Shown here in pieces: positions 55,621 through 63,615 of a DNA stretch of 64,000 nucleotides. The stretch is from Alphaproteobacteria bacterium (lineage in GTDB: Bacteria > Pseudomonadota > Alphaproteobacteria > Rhizobiales > Rhizobiaceae). Within the stretch, counting starts at the first letter, position 1; the number at the start of each line of letters is the position of its first letter. A program made the position numbers and the translations under genes. The notes beneath the pieces are model-generated. The model saw only the letters and a list, made by a program, of their open reading frames with translations. It searched no databases and was not told the DNA's origin. The stretch spans positions 992,001 to 1,056,000 of the forward strand of contig JANSYK010000001.1 of NCBI GenBank assembly GCA_024742485.1, read 5' to 3'.

Positions 55621-56034
55621 TCAGTTCGGACGGCAATCACGGCAGTGGCCGCGCAGTTCGATTGCACAGGTCTTCATTGAAAACCCGTTCCGCTTTGCCA
55701 GTGTCTTGATCTGGTTCTCCAGCGAATCGTCGGCAAGTTCAGAGACTTTTCCGCAAATCTCGCAGATCGCAAAGACCATCGACTCCCGATCATCGCATTC
55801 GGGGTGCTGGCATGCCACAAAAGAGTTCAGGCTTTCCAGCCTGTGAATGAGGCCAAGTGAAATCAGCTTGTCGAGTGCGCGGTAAACCTGCAGCGGTGCC
55901 CGAAACCCCTTATCTCGCAATTGATCGAGAATCGCGTAGGCACTCAGGGGACCCTCCGCATGAGATAGCGCGCCAAAGACCAGGGTCTGGTTCTTGGTCA
56001 GTCCCATCGGAGATCTGTGATGATCGGATTTCAC
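55621..56034 (-). CDS. zur: Fur-family zinc uptake regulator
   Basis: This 137-residue Fur-fold repressor has the winged-helix region LTKNQTLVFGALSHAEGPLSAYAILDQL and dimer/zinc residues, including the structural Cys pairs AICEIC and CRDC. Placement after znuB and znuC marks it as Zur. The start is GTG at 56034, overlapping the znuB stop as GTGA, with GGGAGA upstream. It represses the znu genes when zinc is sufficient. Confidence 0.9.
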   Translation of the reverse strand: MKSDHHRSPMGLTKNQTLVFGALSHAEGPLSAYAILDQLRDKGFRAPLQVYRALDKLISLGLIHRLESLNSFVACQHPECDDRESMVFAICEICGKVSELADDSLENQIKTLAKRNGFSMKTCAIELRGHCRDCRPN

Positions 56035-56858
56035 GGCGTTTCTCCCTTTATCCTTTCGGTCTTTGGTCTCAAAAGACCGGCCAGCGGGCTCAAGCTGATC
56101 ACAAAGAAGATCACGGCTGCAACCACAATCGATGGCCCTGACGGCGTGTCCCAGTTCAGCGAACCAAACAGCCCTCCCACCACGGCCGCCGCACCAAACA
56201 GCGCGGCCAGAACAGCCATCTGTTCCGGTCCGCTGGCGAATCGCCTTGCGGTCGCCGCCGGAATGATCAGCAGCGCCGTGATCAGCAACACGCCGACGAT
56301 TTTCATGGATATAGCAATGACAGTGGCCATCAACAACACGAAGATCAGATTGCTGCGATGCGGCCGCATGCCTTCAGCTTCGGCCAGTTCCGGATTCACG
56401 GTTGCCGCAAACAACCCATGCCAAACAACTGCAAGGACGATCAGAACGCCGATCCCGCCAAGATAGATGGTGAGGATGTCGAATTTCGACACTGCGAGAA
56501 TATCGCCGAACAGAAATCCCATCAGATCAATTCGTACAGAGCTCATGAATGCCAGAGCAACCAACCCGAGCGCCAGCGCCGCATGCGCCAGAAGTCCAAG
56601 CAGAGAATCCGACGACAAGGTTGCCCGTCGCTGCAGGAGCACCAGCGCAACGGCCACTCCCGCACAAACGAGGAAAACGGCCAGAGTGATGTTCAGTTCC
56701 AGCAGGAAAGCGAGCGCCACACCCAGTAGGGCCGCGTGAGACAGCGTGTCCCCAAAATAGGCCAGCCGCCGCCATACCACGAAACAACCAAGCGGTGCGG
56801 CCACGATGGCCACGCCAACTCCTGCAATCAATGCCCTGAAGAAAAAATCGTCAAGCAT
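56031..56858 (-). CDS. znuB: zinc ABC transporter permease
   Basis: This 275-residue ABC-3-family permease has about eight membrane helices, with AYFGDTLSHAALLGVALAFLL and the GFLFGDILAVS motif of ZnuB. The ATG at 56858 lies inside the end of znuC (8-bp overlap), which implies coupling; the longer upstream frame lies within znuC and is not used. It moves zinc into the cytoplasm with ZnuC. Confidence 0.93.
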   Translation of the reverse strand: MLDDFFFRALIAGVGVAIVAAPLGCFVVWRRLAYFGDTLSHAALLGVALAFLLELNITLAVFLVCAGVAVALVLLQRRATLSSDSLLGLLAHAALALGLVALAFMSSVRIDLMGFLFGDILAVSKFDILTIYLGGIGVLIVLAVVWHGLFAATVNPELAEAEGMRPHRSNLIFVLLMATVIAISMKIVGVLLITALLIIPAATARRFASGPEQMAVLAALFGAAAVVGGLFGSLNWDTPSGPSIVVAAVIFFVISLSPLAGLLRPKTERIKGETP

Positions 56859-57690
56859 GACGGCCCTCGTCGCCATCGGCGGCCACCGCTTCGTGAGCAT
56901 GATGTCCGTCATCGGGATGACAATGATCGGTGATACTGCCATCGGCATGCCGCACCCGACCATCGGGCAGATGCGTATGATCATGATCGTGGCGATAAAT
57001 GGCGATCGCCGCTGCTGCCCGGTCGCCGAACAGCCGGCGATATTCGTCACTCTCGACAACGACATCGGGCGTTCCGTTACAGCACACATGCCCATTCAGG
57101 CAGATAACACGATTGGTAGCAGCCATGACCACATGCAGATCATGCGAAATCAGCAATATACCGCAATTGAGTGTCTCTCGAATCCTCGAGATGAGTTCGT
57201 AGAGTGCGATCTCACCGGTATAATCGACACCCTGAACAGGTTCGTCGAGAACGAGCAAATCCGGCTTTCGGGCCAATGCCCTTGCCAGCAGCACCCGTTG
57301 AAATTCGCCACCCGACAGGGTGCGCACTTCCGCTTCGGCCAGGTGGGCCACACCGGTCATTTCCAGCGCCTCATGCGCCGACTGCGATGGAATACGGCGC
57401 GTCAGACTCATGAAGCGCCTGACATTTAAGGGCAACGTCCAATCCACCGTAATACGCTGCGGCACATATCCGATATTGAGCTGTGCGGACCGCTTGGCCG
57501 AGCCCTCCGTCGGTTTCATCACCCCCAGGGCCATCTTGGCGGTTGTCGATTTGCCGGACCCGTTTGGCCCGATCAGTGTGACGATTTCACCGCGATCAAC
57601 GGTCAGATCAACACCCCGAACAAGCCATTTCCCGGATGCTTCAAGTCCAGCGTTTTCAAGTGTAACCAGGGCTGACGAACCAACAGACAC
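56851..57690 (-). CDS. znuC: zinc ABC transporter ATPase
   Basis: This 279-residue ATPase has Walker A GPNGSGKST, signature LSGGEFQRV, Walker B LLVLDEPVQGVD and H-loop LLISHDLHVV. The C-terminal tail is rich in His and Asp (HDHDHTHLPDG, DDGHHAHE), as in zinc-handling ATPases. The start is GTG at 57690. No znuA gene lies next to it: the usual divergent position is taken by an AlaRS-like exported protein. Confidence 0.93.
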   Translation of the reverse strand: MSVGSSALVTLENAGLEASGKWLVRGVDLTVDRGEIVTLIGPNGSGKSTTAKMALGVMKPTEGSAKRSAQLNIGYVPQRITVDWTLPLNVRRFMSLTRRIPSQSAHEALEMTGVAHLAEAEVRTLSGGEFQRVLLARALARKPDLLVLDEPVQGVDYTGEIALYELISRIRETLNCGILLISHDLHVVMAATNRVICLNGHVCCNGTPDVVVESDEYRRLFGDRAAAAIAIYRHDHDHTHLPDGRVRHADGSITDHCHPDDGHHAHEAVAADGDEGRHA

Positions 57691-57733
57691 GAAAATTTAC
57701 CTTACATTGTTCAATGCCGCCCTCTATGGCATG

Positions 57734-57748
57734 TGTTATAATGTAACG
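57734..57748. promoter_or_regulatory. Zur-box-like palindrome
   Basis: TGTTATAATGTAACG is an imperfect inverted repeat (TGTTA and TAACG arms) close to the TGTTAT-n-ATAACA pattern of alphaproteobacterial Zur sites. It lies 44 bp upstream of znuC and about 130 bp upstream of the divergent gene, so it could control both. Confidence 0.6.
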
Positions 57749-57881
57749 CAATCGATGTTCGCGCCACCAAAACCCGGAGGGCTACGGAACAAACAATATC
57801 GCGGCGTTGCGATTGTGAAGAAGCATGGTTAAATGCCTTGGCAAGCAGAATCCAACGCAAAGGTAACAAACGGAGCGGCAA

Positions 57882-58760
57882 TTGAAAGAAGCAAGACGAA
57901 GCATTCTAAAAGGCGGTGCGGTGGTCGCAGCGGCATCGGTGTTACCGGTTCGTTTGTCTGCGAGTGATGCACCAAACGGCACCGCCTTCGACAAGGCCCA
58001 TGCGACGACCCAAGCCGTGCTTGCAGATCATTTTGTCAAACTGGGATATCAGCGCCAGCAGCCCGCACCCATCGTCACACGGGATGAATCCTTCAATGGC
58101 GGCCTTCGATACGACGAAACCGGCATTCTCGAAAAACCTGGACAACTGATGTTTCAGCAATGTACCCGCCTGGAGGATATTGCCCGAAAGGACCGACGGG
58201 ACGTTCTGCCGCTGTTTCACATATTTACCTGCAGCAAGCCGTTGGGTTTCACAGCAAAACAGACGTTCCCTCAAATCCTGGCGGGCCTGACACAATCATT
58301 GAATCTTGACCCGGCCCGGTTGGCCTTTGTCTCCACGCCCAGGCTGAATGACTTTCTTCCGCTACTGGAGAAGGCAAATGTGGAAACGATCAGGCAGGTC
58401 TATTTGCGTGAGGATGCCGAGGCATTGGCCAATCCCGACGGATCCGGATACTACCGTTTCCCAGGAGCCCCGGACACGCCAATCCTGCCAACGGCAGGAA
58501 TATACTACTGGATTGGAGATGGTCCACCGCAGCCCATCACGTCCTATCCCCCATCAGACGATTGGACCGAAATCGGTGAAATATCCATTGATGACGATGA
58601 TCGTTTGGCCTTTGGCATGGGCACCGAACGGCTCACCCTGGCCTCCACCGGCATGATATCCAGCTGGCAGGAGCGGCTGGCGCAGCTGTTGGAGTACATT
58701 GAATTGGACAGCAGCGGTGCGTCACCACCCAGCGGCAGAGCACAGTTCATCGACGGCTGA
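57882..58760 (+). CDS. exported protein with alanyl-tRNA-synthetase-like catalytic core
   Basis: This 292-residue protein starts at TTG 57882, with GGAG upstream. Residues 1-30 look like a Tat signal (ARRSILKGG, then a hydrophobic stretch). The rest can be aligned by eye with the AlaRS aminoacylation core: VLADHFVKLGYQ, a motif-2-like CTRLED (Arg96) and HIFTCSKPLGF, then WTEIGEIS and motif-3-like FGMGTERLTLA (Arg250). The tRNA-binding, editing and C-terminal AlaRS parts are absent. The amino-group-binding Asp that precedes GMG in AlaRS (VDTGMG) is Ala here, so the substrate may differ. It is divergent from znuC across a Zur-box-like site. Confidence 0.6.
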   Translation: MKEARRSILKGGAVVAAASVLPVRLSASDAPNGTAFDKAHATTQAVLADHFVKLGYQRQQPAPIVTRDESFNGGLRYDETGILEKPGQLMFQQCTRLEDIARKDRRDVLPLFHIFTCSKPLGFTAKQTFPQILAGLTQSLNLDPARLAFVSTPRLNDFLPLLEKANVETIRQVYLREDAEALANPDGSGYYRFPGAPDTPILPTAGIYYWIGDGPPQPITSYPPSDDWTEIGEISIDDDDRLAFGMGTERLTLASTGMISSWQERLAQLLEYIELDSSGASPPSGRAQFIDG

Positions 58761-58829
58761 CGTGCGGCCCAAGGCGGAATCAGTTTGCGAAAGGATTCCG
58801 TCAAACAGCTGAATTGACGCACTTTTTTG

Positions 58830-60032
58830 TCATACACGCTCCAGGGCGATCGCAATCCCCTGCCCGACACCGATGCACATGGTCGCAAGAGCAAGCTTTG
58901 CCGAGCGGTCTGACAATTCCAGTGCGGCCGAACCTGTAATCCGCGCACCCGACATACCGAGAGGATGGCCCAGCGCAATTGCCCCGCCGTTTGGATTGAC
59001 GAATTCGGCATCCTCGGCAATTCCAAGGTCGCGCAGAACGGCAATGCCCTGGCTCGCAAACGCCTCGTTGAGCTCGACGACATCAAAATCCGAAGCGGAA
59101 ATGCCAAGCCGCGTGGTCAGTTTCTTTGTGGCTGGCGCCGGTCCAAACCCCATGATGCGCGGAGCAACGCCGGCTGTGGCACCACCCAGAATACGGGCAA
59201 TCGGCTGCAACCCGTGCTTCTTTGCACCTGCCTCTGACGCAACGATCAACGCCGCCGCCCCGTCATTAACGCCGGACGCATTGCCTGCGGTGACCGAACC
59301 GTCCTTGCGAAAGGGCGTTGCCAGCTTGCCGAGCTTTTCCAAGGATGTCTCACGGGGATGTTCATCGCTTTCGACGACGACCGGATCCCCGCGTCGCTGC
59401 GGAACCGATACCGGAGTGATCTCCCGGGCATGCCGCCCGTTTGACTGGGCTGCGGCTGCCTTTTGTTGCGACCTGAGCGCAAAAGCATCCTGATCCGCGC
59501 GCGACACATTGAAATCTTCGGCCACATTTTCAGCCGTTTCCGGCATCGAATCGACGCCATATTGCGCTTTCATCACAGGATTGACGAACCGCCAGCCGAT
59601 TGTCGTGTCATAGATTTCCGCGTTGCGGGAGAACGCCGTTTCAGCTTTGGGCATCACAAATGGAGCCCGCGACATTGACTCGACGCCGCCGGCAATCACC
59701 AGATCTGCCTCACCGGCCTTGATGGCGCGGGCGGCGGCAATCGTTGCGTCCATACCTGATCCACAGAGCCGGTTGAGCGTCCCGCCGGGCACACCGTCGG
59801 GATAGCCAGCGAGCAGAAGAGCCATTCGGGCGACATTTCGATTGTCCTCACCGGCCTGATTGGCGCAGCCGAAAATCACCTCTTCAACCGCCTCAAGGTC
59901 CAGTCCGGAATTGCGGTCCCGCAACGCTTTCAGTGGTATGGCCGCCAGGTCATCGGCCCGGACAGTCGAAAGACTACCGCCAAAGCGTCCTATGGGCGTA
60001 CGGATATAGTCACAAATGAAAGCGTCCGGCAT
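58830..60032 (-). CDS. pcaF: 3-oxoadipyl-CoA thiolase
   Basis: This 400-residue thiolase has nucleophile Cys in NRLCGSGMDA, the NEAFASQ motif, GGAIALGHPLGMSGAR with catalytic His, and the terminal Cys in TMCIGVGQG. It cleaves 3-oxoadipyl-CoA into succinyl-CoA and acetyl-CoA. It directly follows pcaJ, and all six pca genes are in one leftward operon, which supports PcaF rather than a general acetyl-CoA acetyltransferase. Confidence 0.93.
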   Translation of the reverse strand: MPDAFICDYIRTPIGRFGGSLSTVRADDLAAIPLKALRDRNSGLDLEAVEEVIFGCANQAGEDNRNVARMALLLAGYPDGVPGGTLNRLCGSGMDATIAAARAIKAGEADLVIAGGVESMSRAPFVMPKAETAFSRNAEIYDTTIGWRFVNPVMKAQYGVDSMPETAENVAEDFNVSRADQDAFALRSQQKAAAAQSNGRHAREITPVSVPQRRGDPVVVESDEHPRETSLEKLGKLATPFRKDGSVTAGNASGVNDGAAALIVASEAGAKKHGLQPIARILGGATAGVAPRIMGFGPAPATKKLTTRLGISASDFDVVELNEAFASQGIAVLRDLGIAEDAEFVNPNGGAIALGHPLGMSGARITGSAALELSDRSAKLALATMCIGVGQGIAIALERV

Positions 60033-60833
60033 TTATTTCTGGTCCTGATGAGTTGGCGTGCTTCTCTCGTGCGCGGCCTTGGTGCGCGCCTTCAGATCGC
60101 GCAGGGTGGAAAGTTCAAGCTCGGTCGGTGGAGACGTCTGCGCCGGTTGATCCGCAAATTTGACCGTCCATCCGCAGCTTGCCTGAATGTCCTCCCGGCT
60201 GACACCCGGATGAATGGACACGACCGTGAATTCCTTGGTCGTCTCATCGGGTTTCCAGATCGCCAGATCCGTAATCAGCATGGTTGGCCCCTTTGTGTCG
60301 ATGCCAAGCCGCTTGCGATGATCACCGCCATCCCCATGGCCGAAAGACGTGTAGAAGTCGATTGTGTCGACCATGCCACGCTGCGACTGTTTCATGGTGA
60401 TGTAGACCTCGCCGGATAGGCTCGCAATTTCAGGCGCCCCGCCGCCACCCGGAAGCCGTGTTTTTGGCGTTTCATAGTCACCGATCACGGTGGTGTTGAT
60501 GTTGCCGAACCGGTCGAGCTGCGCAGCGCCCAGGAATCCTATGGACACGCGCCCGCCCTGCAGCCAATAGCGAAACATTTCCGGTACAGAGACGGTCGTC
60601 AATGCCGTATCACACAATTCACCATCTCCGATCGACAGAGGCAGGACGGTTGGCGCCGTTCCAATCGTGCCGCTCTCGTAGATCAGCGTGATATCCGGTG
60701 CGTGGGTCAGGCGTGCCACATTGCATGCGGCGGACGGCGCACCGATGCCAACGAAACACACATCGTCATTCTTCAGTGCGCGTGAGGCGGCAATGGTCAT
60801 CATTTCATCGGGTGTAAAGGCCATCTCGCTCAT
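60033..60833 (-). CDS. pcaJ: 3-oxoadipate CoA-transferase subunit B
   Basis: This 266-residue beta chain of a class I CoA-transferase opens MAFTPDEMMTIAASRALKNDDVCFVGIGAPSAACNVAR and has the catalytic Glu region in YESGTIG. It overlaps pcaI by 4 bp (ATGA). Together they move CoA from succinyl-CoA to 3-oxoadipate. The sequence also resembles glutaconate CoA-transferase-type subunits, but the pca context decides. Confidence 0.9.
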   Translation of the reverse strand: MSEMAFTPDEMMTIAASRALKNDDVCFVGIGAPSAACNVARLTHAPDITLIYESGTIGTAPTVLPLSIGDGELCDTALTTVSVPEMFRYWLQGGRVSIGFLGAAQLDRFGNINTTVIGDYETPKTRLPGGGGAPEIASLSGEVYITMKQSQRGMVDTIDFYTSFGHGDGGDHRKRLGIDTKGPTMLITDLAIWKPDETTKEFTVVSIHPGVSREDIQASCGWTVKFADQPAQTSPPTELELSTLRDLKARTKAAHERSTPTHQDQK

Positions 60834-61684
60834 ACCTCAGCCCTCAATTCACTGACCCGGCCATCAAATGCTTCGGGTGTCCTGTCGAGCACGTGATCCT
60901 GCATCCAGGAAAGGAATCTGTCACGGTCCGCAGCGATTTTGTCCCATTCCAGATAATAGGCATTGTCTCTGCCATAATAGCCCTGCGTATAGGATGGGTG
61001 CGCGCCGCCCGGAACCACGCAAATCGATGTGACGGTCCAATGGGGCAAAACGCACATGTTGGGATGAGCATCGAGATCGTCAACGACTTCCTCGACGGTT
61101 ACAACAGCCCGACTGGCAGCAAGAACGGCTTCCTTCTGGACACCGACGATCCCTTCAATCAGAACATTGCCCTTGCGATCCGCCTTGGAGGCGTGAATAA
61201 AGGTCACATCGGGTCGAATTGCAGGCACCGCCGCCAGTTGCTCGCCGGTAAAAGGACATGTGACCGCCTTGATATTGGCATTGACGCGGGCAAGTTCTGC
61301 ACCCCGGTAACCGCGAAACACGGCACAGGGCAACCCGGCAGCGCCAGCCTCATAGGCATTGGCCATTGCCGCATGGCTGTGCTCCTCCAGTTCCAGGCCG
61401 TACGGCCAGCCCTGTTCGACCGCGTCGCGAACCCGGCGCAGCAGGCCGACACCCGGATTTCCGGCGTAGGAGAAGATCATCTTGCGTGCCAGGCCCATAC
61501 CGACCATCTGGTCGTAGACCACATCCGGCGTCATGCGTACAAGCGTCAGATCACGCCGCTTTTGCCGGATCGCCTCATGCGCCGCGGCAAAGGGAATGAG
61601 ATGGGTAAATCCCTCGAAAGCCGCGGTGTCTCCGTCCTTCAGATTGGCAGCCACCGCGTCCTGAAGGGACTGAAATTTGGTCAT
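60830..61684 (-). CDS. pcaI: 3-oxoadipate CoA-transferase subunit A
   Basis: This 284-residue alpha chain of the CoA-transferase has the glycine-rich start DGDTAAFEGFTHLIPFAAAHE and YAGNPGVGLLRRVRDAVEQGW. It belongs to the longer PcaI/CatI-type group related to glutaconate CoA-transferase, as in Pseudomonas CatI. It lies 11 bp after pcaG and overlaps pcaJ. Confidence 0.9.
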   Translation of the reverse strand: MTKFQSLQDAVAANLKDGDTAAFEGFTHLIPFAAAHEAIRQKRRDLTLVRMTPDVVYDQMVGMGLARKMIFSYAGNPGVGLLRRVRDAVEQGWPYGLELEEHSHAAMANAYEAGAAGLPCAVFRGYRGAELARVNANIKAVTCPFTGEQLAAVPAIRPDVTFIHASKADRKGNVLIEGIVGVQKEAVLAASRAVVTVEEVVDDLDAHPNMCVLPHWTVTSICVVPGGAHPSYTQGYYGRDNAYYLEWDKIAADRDRFLSWMQDHVLDRTPEAFDGRVSELRAEV

Positions 61685-61695
61685 TGGCCCGAGTC

Positions 61696-62310
61696 CTATA
61701 TATCGAAGAAAATGGTCTCGTCATCACCCTGAAGGTGAATGTCGAAATGATAGCCCTCGGGGGTTTTTGCGGCCATCAAGGTTGGAATCCGGGACCTGTG
61801 CTCGATGCGCCGGAGGATCGGATCTTCGTCATTTGCCGTCTCCTCATCAGCAAAATAAAGGCGCGTATTGAGACCGAGATTGATGCCCCGCGCCACGATC
61901 CACAACGTGATATGCGGTGCCTGAAGACGGCCATCGACATAGGGCACACGGCCCGGCTTGACCGTTTCAAAACGGAATTCACCCGTTTTCATGTCACTGG
62001 GCTGCCGACCCCATCCGGTGAAGTTCGGATCAGCCGTGCCACGCAATTCCGAGGGGCTGTTGTACAGACCATCGGCATCGGCCTGCCATATCTCCACAAG
62101 AGCATCCTTCAAGGGAGCCTTGATGCCGTCCAGCACATGACCGGTCAGCAAAATGCGTTTACCCTTGGTCTTTTCGTTGACCATCGACGCACCCGGGTCC
62201 CGGTCATAGACACCCTCGATTCCGCAGAAATTCGGCGTGCAGCCAATATGAACATACGGTCCCGCCGTCTGTGAGGCACTTTCTTTCAATTGGTGGATTT
62301 TCTGCGCCAT
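61696..62310 (-). CDS. pcaG: protocatechuate 3,4-dioxygenase alpha subunit
   Basis: This 204-residue protein has the intradiol dioxygenase fold, with DALVEIWQADADGLYNSP and RVPYVDGRLQAPHITLWIVARG. It lacks the full set of iron ligands, as expected for the alpha chain. With PcaH it opens the ring of protocatechuate to 3-carboxy-cis,cis-muconate. Its ATG immediately precedes the stop codon of pcaH on the same operon strand, so it lies directly downstream of pcaH. Confidence 0.95.
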   Translation of the reverse strand: MAQKIHQLKESASQTAGPYVHIGCTPNFCGIEGVYDRDPGASMVNEKTKGKRILLTGHVLDGIKAPLKDALVEIWQADADGLYNSPSELRGTADPNFTGWGRQPSDMKTGEFRFETVKPGRVPYVDGRLQAPHITLWIVARGINLGLNTRLYFADEETANDEDPILRRIEHRSRIPTLMAAKTPEGYHFDIHLQGDDETIFFDI

Positions 62311-63051
62311 TTAATTGCCCTCCAACCGGTTCTCGAAGAGTGTTGATCGACGCCCGCGCAACACGATGTCGAATTTGTAGGCTAGCGAGTCCATCGGAAT
62401 CGTATTGGCCATATCGAGCGCTGCGGTCAGTTGATCGATCGCCGCCGGATCATTGATCGTATTGACGATCGGACAGATGGGAATGAGTGGATCGCCTTCA
62501 AAGTACATCTGAGTGATCAGGCGTTGCGCAAACCCCGCGCCAAAGAGTGAAAAGTGAATATGGGCCGGTCGCCAGTCATTCGGTCCATTTGGCCACGGAT
62601 AGGGACCCGGGCGGACGGTCCGAAAGGCATACGATCCGTTTTCATCGGTTATGGTCCGACCGCAACCACCGAAATTGGAGTCAAGTGGCGCCAGATAACT
62701 GTCATTTTTGTGCCGGTAACGTCCGGCGGCATTGGCCTGCCAGAATTCAAGCAGCACACCGGGCACACCTGTTCCGCGTTCGTCGCGGATGTGGCCGTGA
62801 ACGACAATGCGCTCGCCCATCGCGCTTTCACCCGGTGCGGCGAAATTATGTATCAGGTCGGCGTCCAATTCGCCGAGCATGTCATGTCCGAACACCGGAC
62901 CCGTGATCTCACTCACGGTGTTGCCGATCGACAAGAGCGCCTTTTGCGGCGATCTCAGCACGCTGGTCTTGTAGCCGGGTGTAAATGCGGACGGTTGCCA
63001 GTTGCGGTCGCGCGGAAAGAAAGCCCCTGTCTCGGGATTGGCGTTATGCAT
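62311..63051 (-). CDS. pcaH: protocatechuate 3,4-dioxygenase beta subunit
   Basis: This 246-residue catalytic chain has the nonheme iron ligands of the family: a Tyr in [17 protein letters not shown], a Tyr in GPYPWPNG and the two His in [11 protein letters not shown]. The ATG at 63051 overlaps the pcaC stop by 8 bp; a much longer frame reaching 63327 lies inside pcaC and is not used. Confidence 0.95.
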   Translation of the reverse strand: MHNANPETGAFFPRDRNWQPSAFTPGYKTSVLRSPQKALLSIGNTVSEITGPVFGHDMLGELDADLIHNFAAPGESAMGERIVVHGHIRDERGTGVPGVLLEFWQANAAGRYRHKNDSYLAPLDSNFGGCGRTITDENGSYAFRTVRPGPYPWPNGPNDWRPAHIHFSLFGAGFAQRLITQMYFEGDPLIPICPIVNTINDPAAIDQLTAALDMANTIPMDSLAYKFDIVLRGRRSTLFENRLEGN

Positions 63052-63460
63052 GGCTCGTCTCCTCTGCTGCCTCGTCCATTTCTGCAAATGTGTTTCGAGC
63101 GATCTTGATGGCGCGGTTGGCCGCCGGCACGCCGGCGTAGATCGCAACATGCAGCAATGCTTCGCAAATGTCGTCACGCGTTGCGCCGGTATTGGCCGTT
63201 GCTCGAATGTGCATGGCGACCTCTTCGTCGTGACCGAGGGCGGCAAGCAGGGCGATGGTAACGATCGATCGCTCACGCCAGGTCCAGTTGGGCCGCGACC
63301 AGACATTTCCCCAGGCCGATTCGACAATCAGTTCCTGAAACGGAGCGTCGAACGCTGTTTTTCCGGATTCGGCCCGATCTACATGGGCGTCGCCGAGCAC
63401 ATTGCGGCGGGTCACCATGCCCTTGGAATATCTTTGGGAGGGTGCACTGCTCTCCGTCAT
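63044..63460 (-). CDS. pcaC: 4-carboxymuconolactone decarboxylase
   Basis: This 138-residue CMD-family protein has [59 protein letters not shown], where the His in MHI is the typical active-site position. The ATG at 63460 follows GGAGAG. It is the first gene of pcaCHGIJF. The operon has no pcaB or pcaD, so the cycloisomerase and the enol-lactonase must be encoded elsewhere. Confidence 0.93.
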   Translation of the reverse strand: MTESSAPSQRYSKGMVTRRNVLGDAHVDRAESGKTAFDAPFQELIVESAWGNVWSRPNWTWRERSIVTIALLAALGHDEEVAMHIRATANTGATRDDICEALLHVAIYAGVPAANRAIKIARNTFAEMDEAAEETSHA

Positions 63461-63588
63461 GGAACTCTCCAACCTGACCATTTTCGACGTCAGAGTGCCT
63501 GGCAACCACGGCATTTCAACCGGCTTTTGCCATCCGCCTCTCGACAAAACGTAATTTACATATTTAAATCGGGATGAAAAATGATATA

Positions 63589-63603
63589 ATTCAGTAATTG
63601 AAT
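63589..63603. promoter_or_regulatory. LysR-type box upstream of pcaQ
   Basis: ATTCA-GTAAT-TGAAT is a perfect inverted repeat containing the T-N11-A spacing of LysR-family sites. It lies 12 bp upstream of the pcaQ start, in the 155-bp divergent promoter with pcaC. It differs from the ATAACC-N4-GGTTAA PcaQ motif I recall from Sinorhizobium, so it may serve autoregulation. Confidence 0.45.
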
Positions 63604-63615
63604 ATCGGAACAGTT

